NCBI GenBank assembly: GCA_036172665.1
Contig: CM069874.1
Span: 48,032,707 to 48,096,706 of the forward strand
DNA: 64,000 nt
Reading direction: 5' to 3'
Origin: Prosopocoilus inquinatus
Taxonomy: Eukaryota > Arthropoda > Insecta > Coleoptera > Lucanidae
Every line of letters starts with the position of its first letter. The first letter of the stretch is position 1. The translations under genes and the position numbers were made by a program. The notes beneath the pieces are model-generated. The model was not told where the DNA came from and made no database searches. It saw only the letters and a program-made list of their open reading frames with translations. Of this stretch, positions 11,101 to 23,100 are shown in pieces.

Positions 11101-14100
11101 CAGATACTTTATTTTGTATCTGTATCTATATCTAGATATTTTCCGGGAAAAGTATCTATCTGCATCTAGATACATGTTTCTCAAAGTATCTGCATCTGTA
11201 TCTAGATAGTATTAGAAATGTATCTTTAACAACACTGGCTGTAACCATAAGCATCACATCCAGCATCAGGAACAGAAATTTTAAACATTTACGTAAAGAA
11301 TAATAAATTAAATGTATAATAGAAAGCAAAAAACAGTACGCAATTACCGTTTCCTGTAATTTCTATTTCTCCAAATTAGCACTGTTTACAAATGACTTCA
11401 CAAGTTATGGCAGAAAATTTTTAGACTTTAGTTTAAGACTTAAAAAAACCTCGGAAGGCGTACTTAGAGGGTTCCTTTTTGAAAGGAAACGGTAATCGTC
11501 TACTATTGTTTGCTTTCGACTGTATGTTATAAAAAAAGAAATTAAGTGAGCGTTAACCACTTCGCCATAATACACTAATCAGATCAGTTGTTGGATTTTA
11601 AGAGACAGTGAAATATTATTAATATCAATGACTATTGCCAAATCGTGACATTTTTCTCCCGGACTTAGGCTATCAAGTTTCACGGAGAAGCCATTATTTT
11701 AATACCTGAGTGTCTCATCTTAACGCGCCAGGTGCAGCAAACTACACTCGAAGCTTCCATTCCCGCCAAGTTGGGAATTTCCGACCGATATTTCCCGGGG
11801 TCGAGAACGGCAAGAAATGTAAATTTCCCGGGAAATCGTTCCCGCGTATTCTCGGAGCAGAAACCGTAGTCCATCTACATAAAATGTTCTATCATTTGTT
11901 TCGTTCTTGTATTTTTATCTTAATTCGTTAAAAATTCAAGACACTTTTGAACTACCCGCGGGCTAGAGTAAAAATCGGTTAACTCCCCTCAATATTACTT
12001 GCGTCAGGACATATTGCAACACTGTACGGTTTTAAGTTACATAGTCACGCAATTGGCAGAAAAGTATTGTTTTAATTATTTCATAAGTGTGGTGTCCCGA
12101 GTTTTATAATGTTTTAATTAAGAAGGAGGTAATGAATTCAAGAAATGCTAAAATATTAAAAACTTGTTACAAAATGTAATTCGCAAACTGATCACGATAA
12201 TGAAGACCAAGAAAATCAGTCAGAAAATCAAGGTAAGTGATATAGCTTTCTGTTCATTATTTATTATTAATTTATGACTTTCGAGTTAGCAGTTTTCTAA
12301 TGACTGGACACATTTTCATATTTGATGACGAAAATAAAATACTGGTAAATGTCATGGTCATGAAAACGATTTGTCAGTCTCGGTTTTATCATGAATGTTA
12401 CATCTTAAGAGGTATCAATAAGGGTTCGTTTTTTACTCGGGATTAGTTCATCCGTTGCAGCGATTAAACCAAAAGCTTTTTTTTTATGGATGTAGCTGAA
12501 AGTCTGACGAACCCTAATTTAGGAAAAATAATGCGTTGTTAAAACTCAAATGTTTTTTTTTTAGAACATGGTAAGGAAATAACAATTAGAAAAAGTTATT
12601 CTCATGTAGTCCTACGTATCGTGTGAGCCACAGAAATCTTTTTCTTAGTTGGCTCTAAAATAAATCACGTTTGTTGCATTTTTATTCACTTAAACTCTGA
12701 AAATTGCTGTCAATCTGACCGAGAACTCAAAAAAAATATATATATATATCTAGCACATGAGCAATTATTTCTCGAGCTTGGGCATAGGATTTTTTTACAA
12801 CGGAAAAACTGACAGTGTCATGCTCTGGTGTCATGTTAATTTTGTGACATTTACCAAAGTTTTGTTTTCGCCGTCAAATCTGAAAATGTACATGTTATCC
12901 CGTTTTTGATAATCTTTCATTTACTTTTAGAAAATGATCAGCAATCGAATCAGAAACATCCGGATAATGAAATGTGACCGTGGCAGTACCATTATTAAAA
13001 TGGACCAATCTTCCTCAACTTTTCCATGTTCCGAAAACAACCAAAAGAAAAGCAGAAGAGAATCAATGTATCACGGTTACTGAGAAGTGTCCCCCTAAAG
13101 ATACACGCATGACGACTTTTGAAGAGATTGACGTTTGGCCACCGCAGTCCACGTTGTCTATGTATCGGCAACACAGTCAGATTTTGACTTCCTTCAAAAT
13201 ACCGTGCCTTCAATTGAATTCCTCATTAAAGTAAGCTGTAATTTTTTTATGAAGTTGGCTACACAATTCTAGAGAAAACAGTTGTCATTATCTGTCAGTA
13301 CTGATCATAACATCAAGTAAAAACACAACATTAAAGTTTAAAGTAGGTGCTCAAAGTGCTCTCCTTCAGCTTGAATACATAAGCGTACTCTGCGTTTCAT
13401 GTTTTCAAACCCGTTTGCTAAGTGTTCGGGGGTTATGTTAGCACACACATCTGTAATGCTCGCACGAATTTCTTCGATTGTGTGACGCGCAGTTCTAAAA
13501 ACTGTGTTTTTCATGTGCGGATAAATGAAGTAAACCATAATTGTGAGATCCGGAGACCTTGCAGGAAAATTCACAATCCGATTATCGAAAAAAGTCATTG
13601 TTTGATGAGCTGTGTGGGGAGTAGCATTGTCTTGCTGAAAAAAAAACCTTCTGTAAATTCATCATCATGTAGTTGATTAATGAAAGGTTCTAATAACTCA
13701 TTTCGGTATCTTTTAACAGTTACTGAGTCGTTAAAAAATATTGGTCCGATGAAATGCCTTCTTGACACTGCTATCCAAACACCAATTTTTAATGAATGTA
13801 ACGGAGTTTCCACAAATTCATGGGGATATTCTGCTGACCATATTCTCATATTCTGTTTATTTAAATACCCTGAGAGATGAAACCAGGCCTCATCGGAAAA
13901 GAAACACTTGTCAAGAATGTCGTCGTTGTTTACGTTATCAAGAAACCACTGACAATATTCTGTTCTTCTGTGTGAAAATCTACTGGCCTGCTTGAATCTC
14001 ATGCTTGAATCTTATGTGGATAAAGCTTTAAGTCTTTTTTAAGAATAGTGTGACATGTTCCCACTGATAGCTGAACTTCTTGTGAAAGTTTCGCAATAGA

Positions 14101-17100
14101 TTTCTTGGGAAAGTGTTCCATTCGATCCCGAAGATCTTCAATGCAAGCTGCAGTCCTTTTCTTAGCTGCTCCGCTCCCTGTTTTGCGACCAAGTGATCCT
14201 GTTTCACGAAATTTAAGAACACAAGCGTGTTTAACTAGTTGTTCATAAGTAATAGCAAAATTAGGAAACTGCTGTCGAAACTTCTATACACACTGATTAA
14301 TTGAATAAACTAACTGTCCATTTTCTATTCTACCGGTTTGAAAAAAACTTTCAACAATAAATATTTTCTGCTGTAATTCTAACATTTTGAATTAATTGAA
14401 AATACAAAGTGTCAATTTGACATTTGTTTAATTAAATAATTGAACAGCTATCAGTGCTGCACATCTTAGGAGAGAAAAACAGTGAAATCGTAGCCCACTT
14501 TAATGAGGAATTCAATTGAAGACACGGTACACACACGTAACTTAAGTAAAAAAAAGAGCATAGCCCTCTAGAAAAGAAGGTGAACAGCTAATAAAGAGGA
14601 AACTTTCTTGGAAGTGAAGCGTGCTTTGTATGCTAAAAGAATATTGGTGGTCTCAGTTGATGTTAAGACTCATTCGGAAAGCTACAACGACTGAAACATG
14701 GAATTTCACAGTATTGAGAAGTTACGAGCTGCCGATAATTGGAAGAACAGATAAAATAGCGACATCTTACTATCGCTTTTTGACCTGACATTGCAGTAGG
14801 ATAGACAAATTGAAGCGGGATTTGCTCCTAATAAATCTCCCATGCAAGGCGGCCATGCTTGCTGTCAAAGCAAGGAATGTCGAGCAACGTCTCTGCTGAA
14901 GAAGCCCCAAGCAGGGCTGAAACAGCTGTCCAGAGGCTGCTCGAGGTTTTCACTGCAATCAAAAACGATTTGCACAAAATTTTTCTAAGATAATTGGAAG
15001 ATTTGGAAATTTGTAGTTCGAAACCTTTTACCTGGAACATAATATTGAAAAACCGATTGAATTGACTGATAGTGCCACTGTTCGAGAACGCGTTGCGTAT
15101 GAAGCAAAGCTAAAAGAATGGGACAAAATGGATAGTGATAATTACAGCATCGAGGAAAATAGCCCATCCAGTCTCCCAGATGCCGATTACGCATCGTAAC
15201 ACCCCTAGTGTAGCGCAGATCTGAATCATTCGACTGCCCGGTTTAACAGAGACGCGCGTTGTTGAGTATTAGCAGGTATTCGAAATTCGAATAGGGAAGA
15301 AAATACTAAAATTTCTCAGCTATTAATTGTTATTAAAATTAATTATTAAATAACGTTCCAAATTTTCGTTCGGTCGTTCGTTTCGATTTGCCGTGAGAAT
15401 GTCTTGTCTTTTAAAACGAGAAAATGATCTCTGAATATAACAGATTGTGAGAGACGCTTTCTCTAGGTAAATTTTGAACTCTTCAATATTTACGGAGAGA
15501 CTGTGCAATCAAATATATGTCGAATCGTCAAAATAAAAATTAATGAGATGCAGAATTCGATCGTAGAATCCCCGTGCCTATCGGAAATGCAGCGAGAAAT
15601 CGAGCCCCGCCGTGCAAGGAATACAACGCCTCTGGTTTGGACCCTCAGATTCGAGGCCTTAGTGATAATGCACGTCAGGTAATTGTAAAAGCGTTAGACA
15701 CAAAAATAATGACGTTACTTGTATCATGTGAAATAACACAAGATGTATTATGTGGGGAAAATTGCGTGTCATCTTCGAACAACAAACGAAGCAAGCCGCA
15801 CACGTTGTACAATCTGATTTTTTTGGTTTTCATATGAATTCACAAGAAGACATGGTGACTCACATTGCCAAATTTGAAACCTTAATACTACGCTTACAAC
15901 AATTGAAAGTGAAACCCGATGAATTGTCAATTATGGTTAAATTGCTTGATACATTGCCTGAAGAGTATGAAAGTCTACGACAAGCATGGTGGGCAAAACC
16001 AGAAAATCAACAAACGTCAGAGAAAATCGCCTAGGTACTTCAATTTGTAAAAACTCAGCTTGGCCGTCCAGTGTAATTATTTCAATGTGATGGTTGTCAT
16101 GAGTTTAACAATAACGAGGTACGAAGTACTAAGAAGACGAATGGTGTCAAACTGGTCATAACCAACTCATACACGCCCGAACAAAATGGGTGCGCCGAAC
16201 TAGCACGAACAATGCTTTTGGCGAAGAATTTACCAAAATTTCTTTGGGCAGAAGCGACCAACACAGCTATGTATTTGCTTAATCAAATACGGCCAAGTAG
16301 TGTCGAAGGAAAAACGCCGTACGAGTAGTTTACTGAAAAAACAGTTCACCTCAATACACTTTACCCTTTTGGAACCGAATGTACCTAAACAAAGACGACA
16401 AAAGTGGGATGCGAAAGGAAAGCGAGGAGTTTTGATTGGCTACTCAAAAGATTTAGATGGACATCGTGTGTGGATTAAACCTGGGAGACAAGTTGTACGA
16501 AGTCGAGATGTGGTGTTTGAAGAAGAAAGTGTCGGGAAGACAGTAGCGTTGCTTTCAAACTCTGTTGCTACAATTAGTCATTTGAAAGGCGAGCATGATT
16601 CGAAAAATGACAATGACTGTACTAAGATTAATTTTGAGCACGAGTCTACATCAAGTTCTTCGGATGATCCAAGTTCGCCAATAACAACACGTCTCAGAGA
16701 TCGAAGAAACATACCACCTCCAAACCATTTAACTGAAATTATGTTAGCTGAAATAGATGAACCAACCTGTTATGCAGAAGCTGTTAAATCTGCGGACAAA
16801 ATACATTGGGCATCAGCAATGGAAGATGAAATAAATTCGCTGGAGAAAAATTCTAAATGGACTTCGATGGAATGACTAGTGAGCCGCAAACCAATTTCAA
16901 ATCGCTGGATGTATCTTTTAAAACGAAAGAGTAATGGTGAAACTGACAGGTATAAAGCTCGATTGGTAGCTCGTGACTATAGGGAGATTCAGGCAATCCA
17001 TTCATTAAAAGTGTACGGACTTCTCCTTTGAATTTCTGTTTCATATTTTGCAGTTATAAGTTAAGAATGTGGATCTATCAAAATATAATATTTTCAAATT

Positions 17101-20100
17101 TCGGACACTTCCGCTTATACCGGAAGTTGCTGTCAACTTTCTTATTTTAAATGGAATATCCCAATTTTTAATGCATTTTTGAAGTCTAAAAATATTTTGT
17201 GCAACATGTGATATAAGAAACAAGAGATATTTTCATTTTTTAAAAATAACTCAGACTTGCAGAACCTTGGTTATGATACTGCCATCTTTGTGCAACAAAA
17301 ACCATGATGTCAACTTTTGGCCTGTAGCAGACTACAGTAACATTCTTTCAGATCATGTTCAGTTTTACACTTAATTGCTTACAGCCTGGTTGAAAAGTAA
17401 TTGCTTATAGCCTGGTTTAAAAGTAACTTCTATTCGAACTAATTTCAATTGTCAAAGTCATGTTTTTTAAATGGAACGCCTAGTATATTTTTATACCATG
17501 TGACTCGGGATTAAATGTTCTTTCGTCCTGTATTAGCATTCCCTATACCTATCTTTTATAATTGATGTTTGTTCTTGTCCGATAAAAATTGTAAGTACAT
17601 AGTTTTTTAATCTCGAACCGGACAGAAATATGAAGGGAAAACACTCAACGTTTCGCTATAGATTTATAGCTCGTCAGAAGTGAAAAAAAGTAAATAAACA
17701 AGTTGTCAAGAGGAACAAGTCGTCAAGACTTAAAATATTAAAATATTGTTTTAATAGAAAAGTAGAAAAGTGTGCGTATCTAAAAGAAAATCGAATATAA
17801 GCTGCTTTCTTTTGCCTAAAAGTTTGAATCTGTTTTCGAATAGTTTGAATCTGGATTCTGTAGTTGTTGTAACAAAACACCTCATATTTGAATTATGGAT
17901 TGACAGTTCGCCTGCCAATAACTGCAATTCAGTAGAAACGAAACATAAAAATAGAATAAATAAAAACAGTTTGATTCGAAGAGAAAGGGGAATTACCGAT
18001 CCAGACTGAATTTCAAGGAAAGTGGGAATTAATCCGTTTGCAAAAGAACGTTTGTCTTTGAAACAAAACGCGTTTGGACCACGTTTTTGTAAGTGACAGA
18101 AAGCACCTACAGTTAAGTTGTTGATTGTCAAATAAACATAAGTTTATGATTTTTTTTTATTGTATGCCCTCAATAAAGACTATATTGCCGAAGAATGTTT
18201 ATATTCTAAAATTTTTAAATAGGAATTTAATTTTGCATTTAAACCTCGTGCCAATGACACTTGTGATGTTTGTGATAGCTTTAAGCTGCAATTTCAAGAA
18301 GTGGATACTCAAGAAAATCGAGTTACTTTGCAACAATTGCTACTTTCCTTACATGAACACTAAGCCATAAGTCACATTGTCACAGGTCATTGTGATTTTA
18401 AACGGTTTAGATCAGTTGCGAATGGAACACCAAAAATTCCATCCAAAATCTATAATACTTTTATGACCTCACAAACTTGTCAGCTGATTAAAAGAAAACA
18501 GTTAATAATACTTTTATAACCTCACAAACTTACAGTTTTGACTTCCATCATCTTACACTTGATTAACTCTTAACTATTAAGGCTGTTTTCGGAATTTTTG
18601 CAGCTGCGACGACAATAAAACTGTTTACTTTTATATTTATTTGTCTTCACAACGTTTTTATGCGCAAAGTAACCACAGGTTCACTATTTGCTTCCTTGTT
18701 ACTCATAAAACCCAAATATTTTCTATCGCATGTTTGAAGTTAACCAGTATTAAGCGTGGTTAACACACGGCCGGAGAGCCATGAAGTTACTACTGACTAA
18801 TTGTACTAGTGGGTGGAGCTTATTTACGTAAAGTTATAGAAAAGCTTATTCCAGAGCATTTACTCATTCATTGAGTTATAAATGTGTAGAAATGACCGGT
18901 GAGAAGTTAGCAACAACGCTCCAGCAATAAAATTTTAAAATTTCAATTGGCTGTAAAAGAACACTATAATTATCACAGAACAATAAACTCAGTGCCGTTA
19001 TGAAGGTCATTAACTGCTGTTTGTCCTGATGTATCGCAATTGAGGAAAAAACCGAACCAAATTTATTTATAGTAATTAAATGATCAATATGTAATTACAT
19101 GAAAAAAATTACTGGAAAAGTATTTACATCTCAAATTCTTACGTAGCTTGAAAATAATTGACCAAACTTACCGAGATATTATATCACTAATAAGTTTTGG
19201 TCCATCGATTTGATATTATTATTTATATTATTATTATTATTTGATAAAGTACGAATTAACTGAAAATGGGCAAATTTGGACAATTAAAATAGTACGATGG
19301 ATACAAACGCACATAACTCTTTGTACAAACATTGCACAAATGAAAGTTTTGCAAAATATGAAAGAACATGTTCAAACCTATGAATTTATGCAATTTTTGA
19401 GTTTTGGCCCATCGATTTGATTGGCTAATTATCGAGTGAGCACGTCTAATTGCACTCGATTCCATCGATTTGAATATGCTCTTTCATATTTTATAAAAGT
19501 ATTAAACATATAAAATAGCGACATCTTACTATCGCTTTTGACCTAACATTGCAGTAGGATAGACAAATTGAAGCGGGATTTGCTCCTAATGAGTCCCCCA
19601 TGCAAGGCGGCCATGCTTGCTGTCAAAGCATAATGAAAGATTTTAGAAAAATTTTGTGCAAATCGTTTTTGATTGCAGTGAGAACCTCGAGCAGCCTCTG
19701 GACAGCTGCTGAAGAAGCCCCAAGCAGGGCTGAAACAGCTGTCCAGAGGCTGCTCGAGGTTCTCACTGCAATCAAAAACGATTTGCACAAAATTTTTCTA
19801 AAATCTTTCATTATGCTTTGACAGCAAGCATGGCCGCCTTGCATGGGGGACTCATTAGGAGCAAATCCCGCTTCAATTTGTCTATCCTACTGCAATGTTA
19901 GGTCAAAAAGCGATAGTAAGATGTCGCTATTTTATATGTTCTATTTTTTATTTTTTGCAATTTTAAAGTTCACCTAATCGTTTCTCGGTTCACCTAATAA
20001 TCAATTTCAATAAAAAGAAAACTAATAAAACAAGCCGTTTTTCAAGAATACGAAAAATTTAGATATCTATCAGCACTGTTACTGTATTTTCACAAAATTA

Positions 20101-23100
20101 AATTACAAGACACGTCGTGTTCTTGAAAAACGGTTTGTTTTTTTATTTTATTTTTAATTTGAATTGATTATTAGGTGAACGGAGAAATGAGTCGGTGAAC
20201 TTGAAAATAAAAAAAATAAAAAATAGAACATTTAACACCCAGTATTTCTGCAATGGTTTACTTTAAAACAAAACTAGTACTGTTTTTTACTCAGTTTGAA
20301 TTGATTATCACGTGGGTGAAGTGTTGACATTACGTCGCGGGACACCCTGTATAATAGTAAAACTCACCGAAAACTATTTTTGGAAACGTTTTCTTGGTTA
20401 AAAATGTTAGAACATTCTGAAATATCAAGTATATCAAGTGGTCGAATTCCTTCTTCCAAACTTAAAACTGACGTGTCGAATGTATGATCCTCCTTGGTAG
20501 CATATTCTTGATTACTACTCGATGGCGAGTGCTGATTATCGTAGACATCGTTGTTCATTGCATTAATTTGTTTATTTTTCATGGAACTGTTTAAACAATG
20601 AATAATTATTCTACAATTACCTACATTGATTTTGCATAATTTCATATTTTTACCCGTACTGTTTTCCCATTAATCGTCTACTTTTCCTTCGTTTACTTAA
20701 ATGTAATTTTGTTTTATTCGCCATTTTAAAACGTTTATTTAAATAATTGCAATCTTGCAGTATAATAAATATCTAGCTACACTTGTATATACACTTGTAT
20801 GTATATGTGGTTATAAATTGTAACAAAAGCGAATCTAAAATATTAATGGATCATAGCAAGTCAAGTGCAGTGCGCGTGTTTGACATCCGCGCTGGGGCTG
20901 ATGGGCGGTCCGAGTGCAAGTGAGATTAACTTAGAAAGAGAGGCCTATCTTTCGGCGGTTATTTTCACTCGCTAACTTGATACAAACAGTGGTGAAAGAA
21001 AAACCAAATGGTGGGATAATTTAGTGTAATAATTGTTTTTGTTTTACAACAATCAATTAATAAAACATGTAAGAAGTTCCGTAATCTCTTTTTATATCAC
21101 TACTTCAAAATTTAGCACAGATAAGTGACCTTCAACTGTGGAATTTTTTTTCAGTTTTTTTTAATTTTTCTAACACGTCTATAAACATTCTACAGAATTT
21201 AAAAGAAGTTACGGCACTCAAGTCAGATGTGTTTGTGAACACAGCAATTTTTCATCAAAAACATCAGCAAGGTTTAAGAGTATTATGATTTCTTAACACT
21301 ACGCAAATACCCGTACGGCTTCACAACCGAAAACAGCCTTAACAGAAAATAAATCAATTTATGGTACCGAAACGTATGACATGTAATGCCCAACCTCACA
21401 CTTCAAATTCAGGAGTGAAGCCGAAGCAGAAAAGCATGTCCTCAAGGGGTAAAGGAAAGGACAATTTTAACGTCCTAGATTTGATGCCGAAAGTAAAAGG
21501 TACGACTGGCTTTGAAGACTTGGGCAATTGACAGCGGTTGACGTAAATGAAAGGAAAGCGCTAAATATGTGTACGTATCAACATGTGGAAGACGTTAATA
21601 ACCGTTATAAATTGAAATCAGAAGACAAAGACCGTTCCAAGAGGAAGAATTTTGAAAAAGTAGTTATGATAGACTTAGAAAAATGTTTGCCAACCTTAGA
21701 TCTTTCAAATTCTCAGTTTTTATTCATTAAAACTTTGAACGTACAATTTAGTAATTTATGACTCAACTTTACAAAAATCCTGTTGTATGATGTGAGGCGA
21801 AAGTATAGCTGGACGTGGAAGGAATGAGTTAGCACCTTGCTTATCCAAATGGGTTGATATATCGTCGGTCTACAAGAGAAGGTGACCAAGTCCACCGATA
21901 GAATTTTTGAGTTATTAGTATTTTAATATTTGCTTATGATTATAAAAACAATTATTTTACGTCAGGTAAGTTTATTTTAATTTTTATTAATAGAATATGT
22001 ATTTTAAATTAAAAAAGATTGAATGTAAGGTACATGGGCAAATATTAAAATTCTAATAACTCAAAATTACGATCGGTGGACTTGGTCACCTTCTCTTGTA
22101 GATCGACAATATGTGATATTTCAAACGCTCAATGCTCAAGTTTCTTACCAGAGGGCACACACACTTGAGGCCGATGCGAAAAGAGAAGAAAGAAAGTTCC
22201 TCAGTTTAGATTAGCTATTACTTGGAATTGGCAGCAACTGGCTGGATGCTGTGGGACAAAAAAGGCATTCTCTGTTATTTGGTATGGAAACCGAATAGTA
22301 TTTTTTTAATTTTAAGAAATAAGGCTTGGCGCTGAAATGCAATTAATAAGCAATGAAATAATTTAGTAGCAGGACTGAAACAAATAAATAACTTTTATGG
22401 AACCGCGCTGAGATGGCAACTATACTATACCGGGTGTCCCGCGTCATGTGCTCACCCTTCTAGAATCTTAATTTATTAATCGATTAACCTGAATTTTGGA
22501 GACAGTAAATTAAACAAAAAAATGGAATTTTTCGACATACTGCCAGTCGTCACAGAATTTCCGGTTTCGCCGGAAGTGATAACAACTTTCTTATTTTAAA
22601 TGGAACACCCTATATATTTTTACATATTTGGAATCTACAGATCATTGTGAATCCGAATACATATCATTTGGGAATTTTGATTTCCATGACAACGAAAAAA
22701 AAACTCTTGTTTTTCAATCTAGAAAGCCTTGAATCGTGTGTTTTCGTTCTAATGCAAGTCGAAAAAATCACTCCTTTGATTGTATTTTGATTTTTAACAA
22801 TTTTATAGCATTTGAAATTTTCATTAGGTCGAGTCTTTTTTTTTGATAGAATCTCATGTGTTTCTTTACTTAGTTCAATAGGATATTTTTTGTTGAGCAC
22901 GTTGATACCAAATACTTTATGTTTTCTTCAAAAGCCCTGTAAAACAGAGCACATTTTATTGAGGCTCTACTTACGCTCAAAGCGAAGTCCAGTTTAAAAT
23001 GCAAAGAAATCATGGCAAAATCTTGATTTGAATCGTTTGGTAATTTTTCGGTTTCCCTGTCAAGAAAAAACTGTTTTTGCTTTTCAATGCAGTTAGCCAT

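Larger units (their letters stand above)
14701..16985 (+). pseudogene. Copia (Ty1) retrotransposon fragment: gag, integrase, start of RT
   Basis: Gag starts near 14700 with MEFHSIEKLRAADNWK. It continues after a foldback insertion as IWKFVVRNLL, then to EAKLKEWDKM. It is split again by a 518 bp insertion and resumes at 15670 with ARQVIVKALDTKIMTLLVS and a UBN2-type region to 16033. A deletion then removes the protease and integrase core. The integrase C-terminal part appears at 16130 (NSYTPEQNGCAE) and 16390-16560 (KWDAKGKRGVLIGYSKD). The RT start (WASAMEDEINSLEKN) runs until another repeat takes over near 16986. Several stops and frameshifts are present. Confidence 0.85.
18581..21338. mobile_element. 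Candidate TTAA-flanked transposon
   Basis: GGCTGTTTTCGG follows TTAA at 18577-18580, and its inverted match CCGAAAACAGCC precedes TTAA at 21339-21342. TTAA targets are used by piggyBac and Kolobok elements. The 2.76 kb inside holds foldback copy 2, another palindrome and two coding exons (20368-20724). A recognisable transposase domain is missing. Chance matching of 12 bp ends plus TTAA is unlikely but not excluded. Confidence 0.55.

Noticed and set aside
17751..18131. 126-residue minus-strand open frame
   Set aside because: No motif, no splice-compatible neighbours, and lies in repeat-derived intron DNA.
19600..19844. Long open frames on both strands at the 19.5-19.9 kb palindrome (and at 2.2-2.5 kb) giving nearly the same peptide
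   Set aside because: The peptides agree only because the DNA is a palindrome; family copies have frameshifts and no start context or codon conservation. Not genes.
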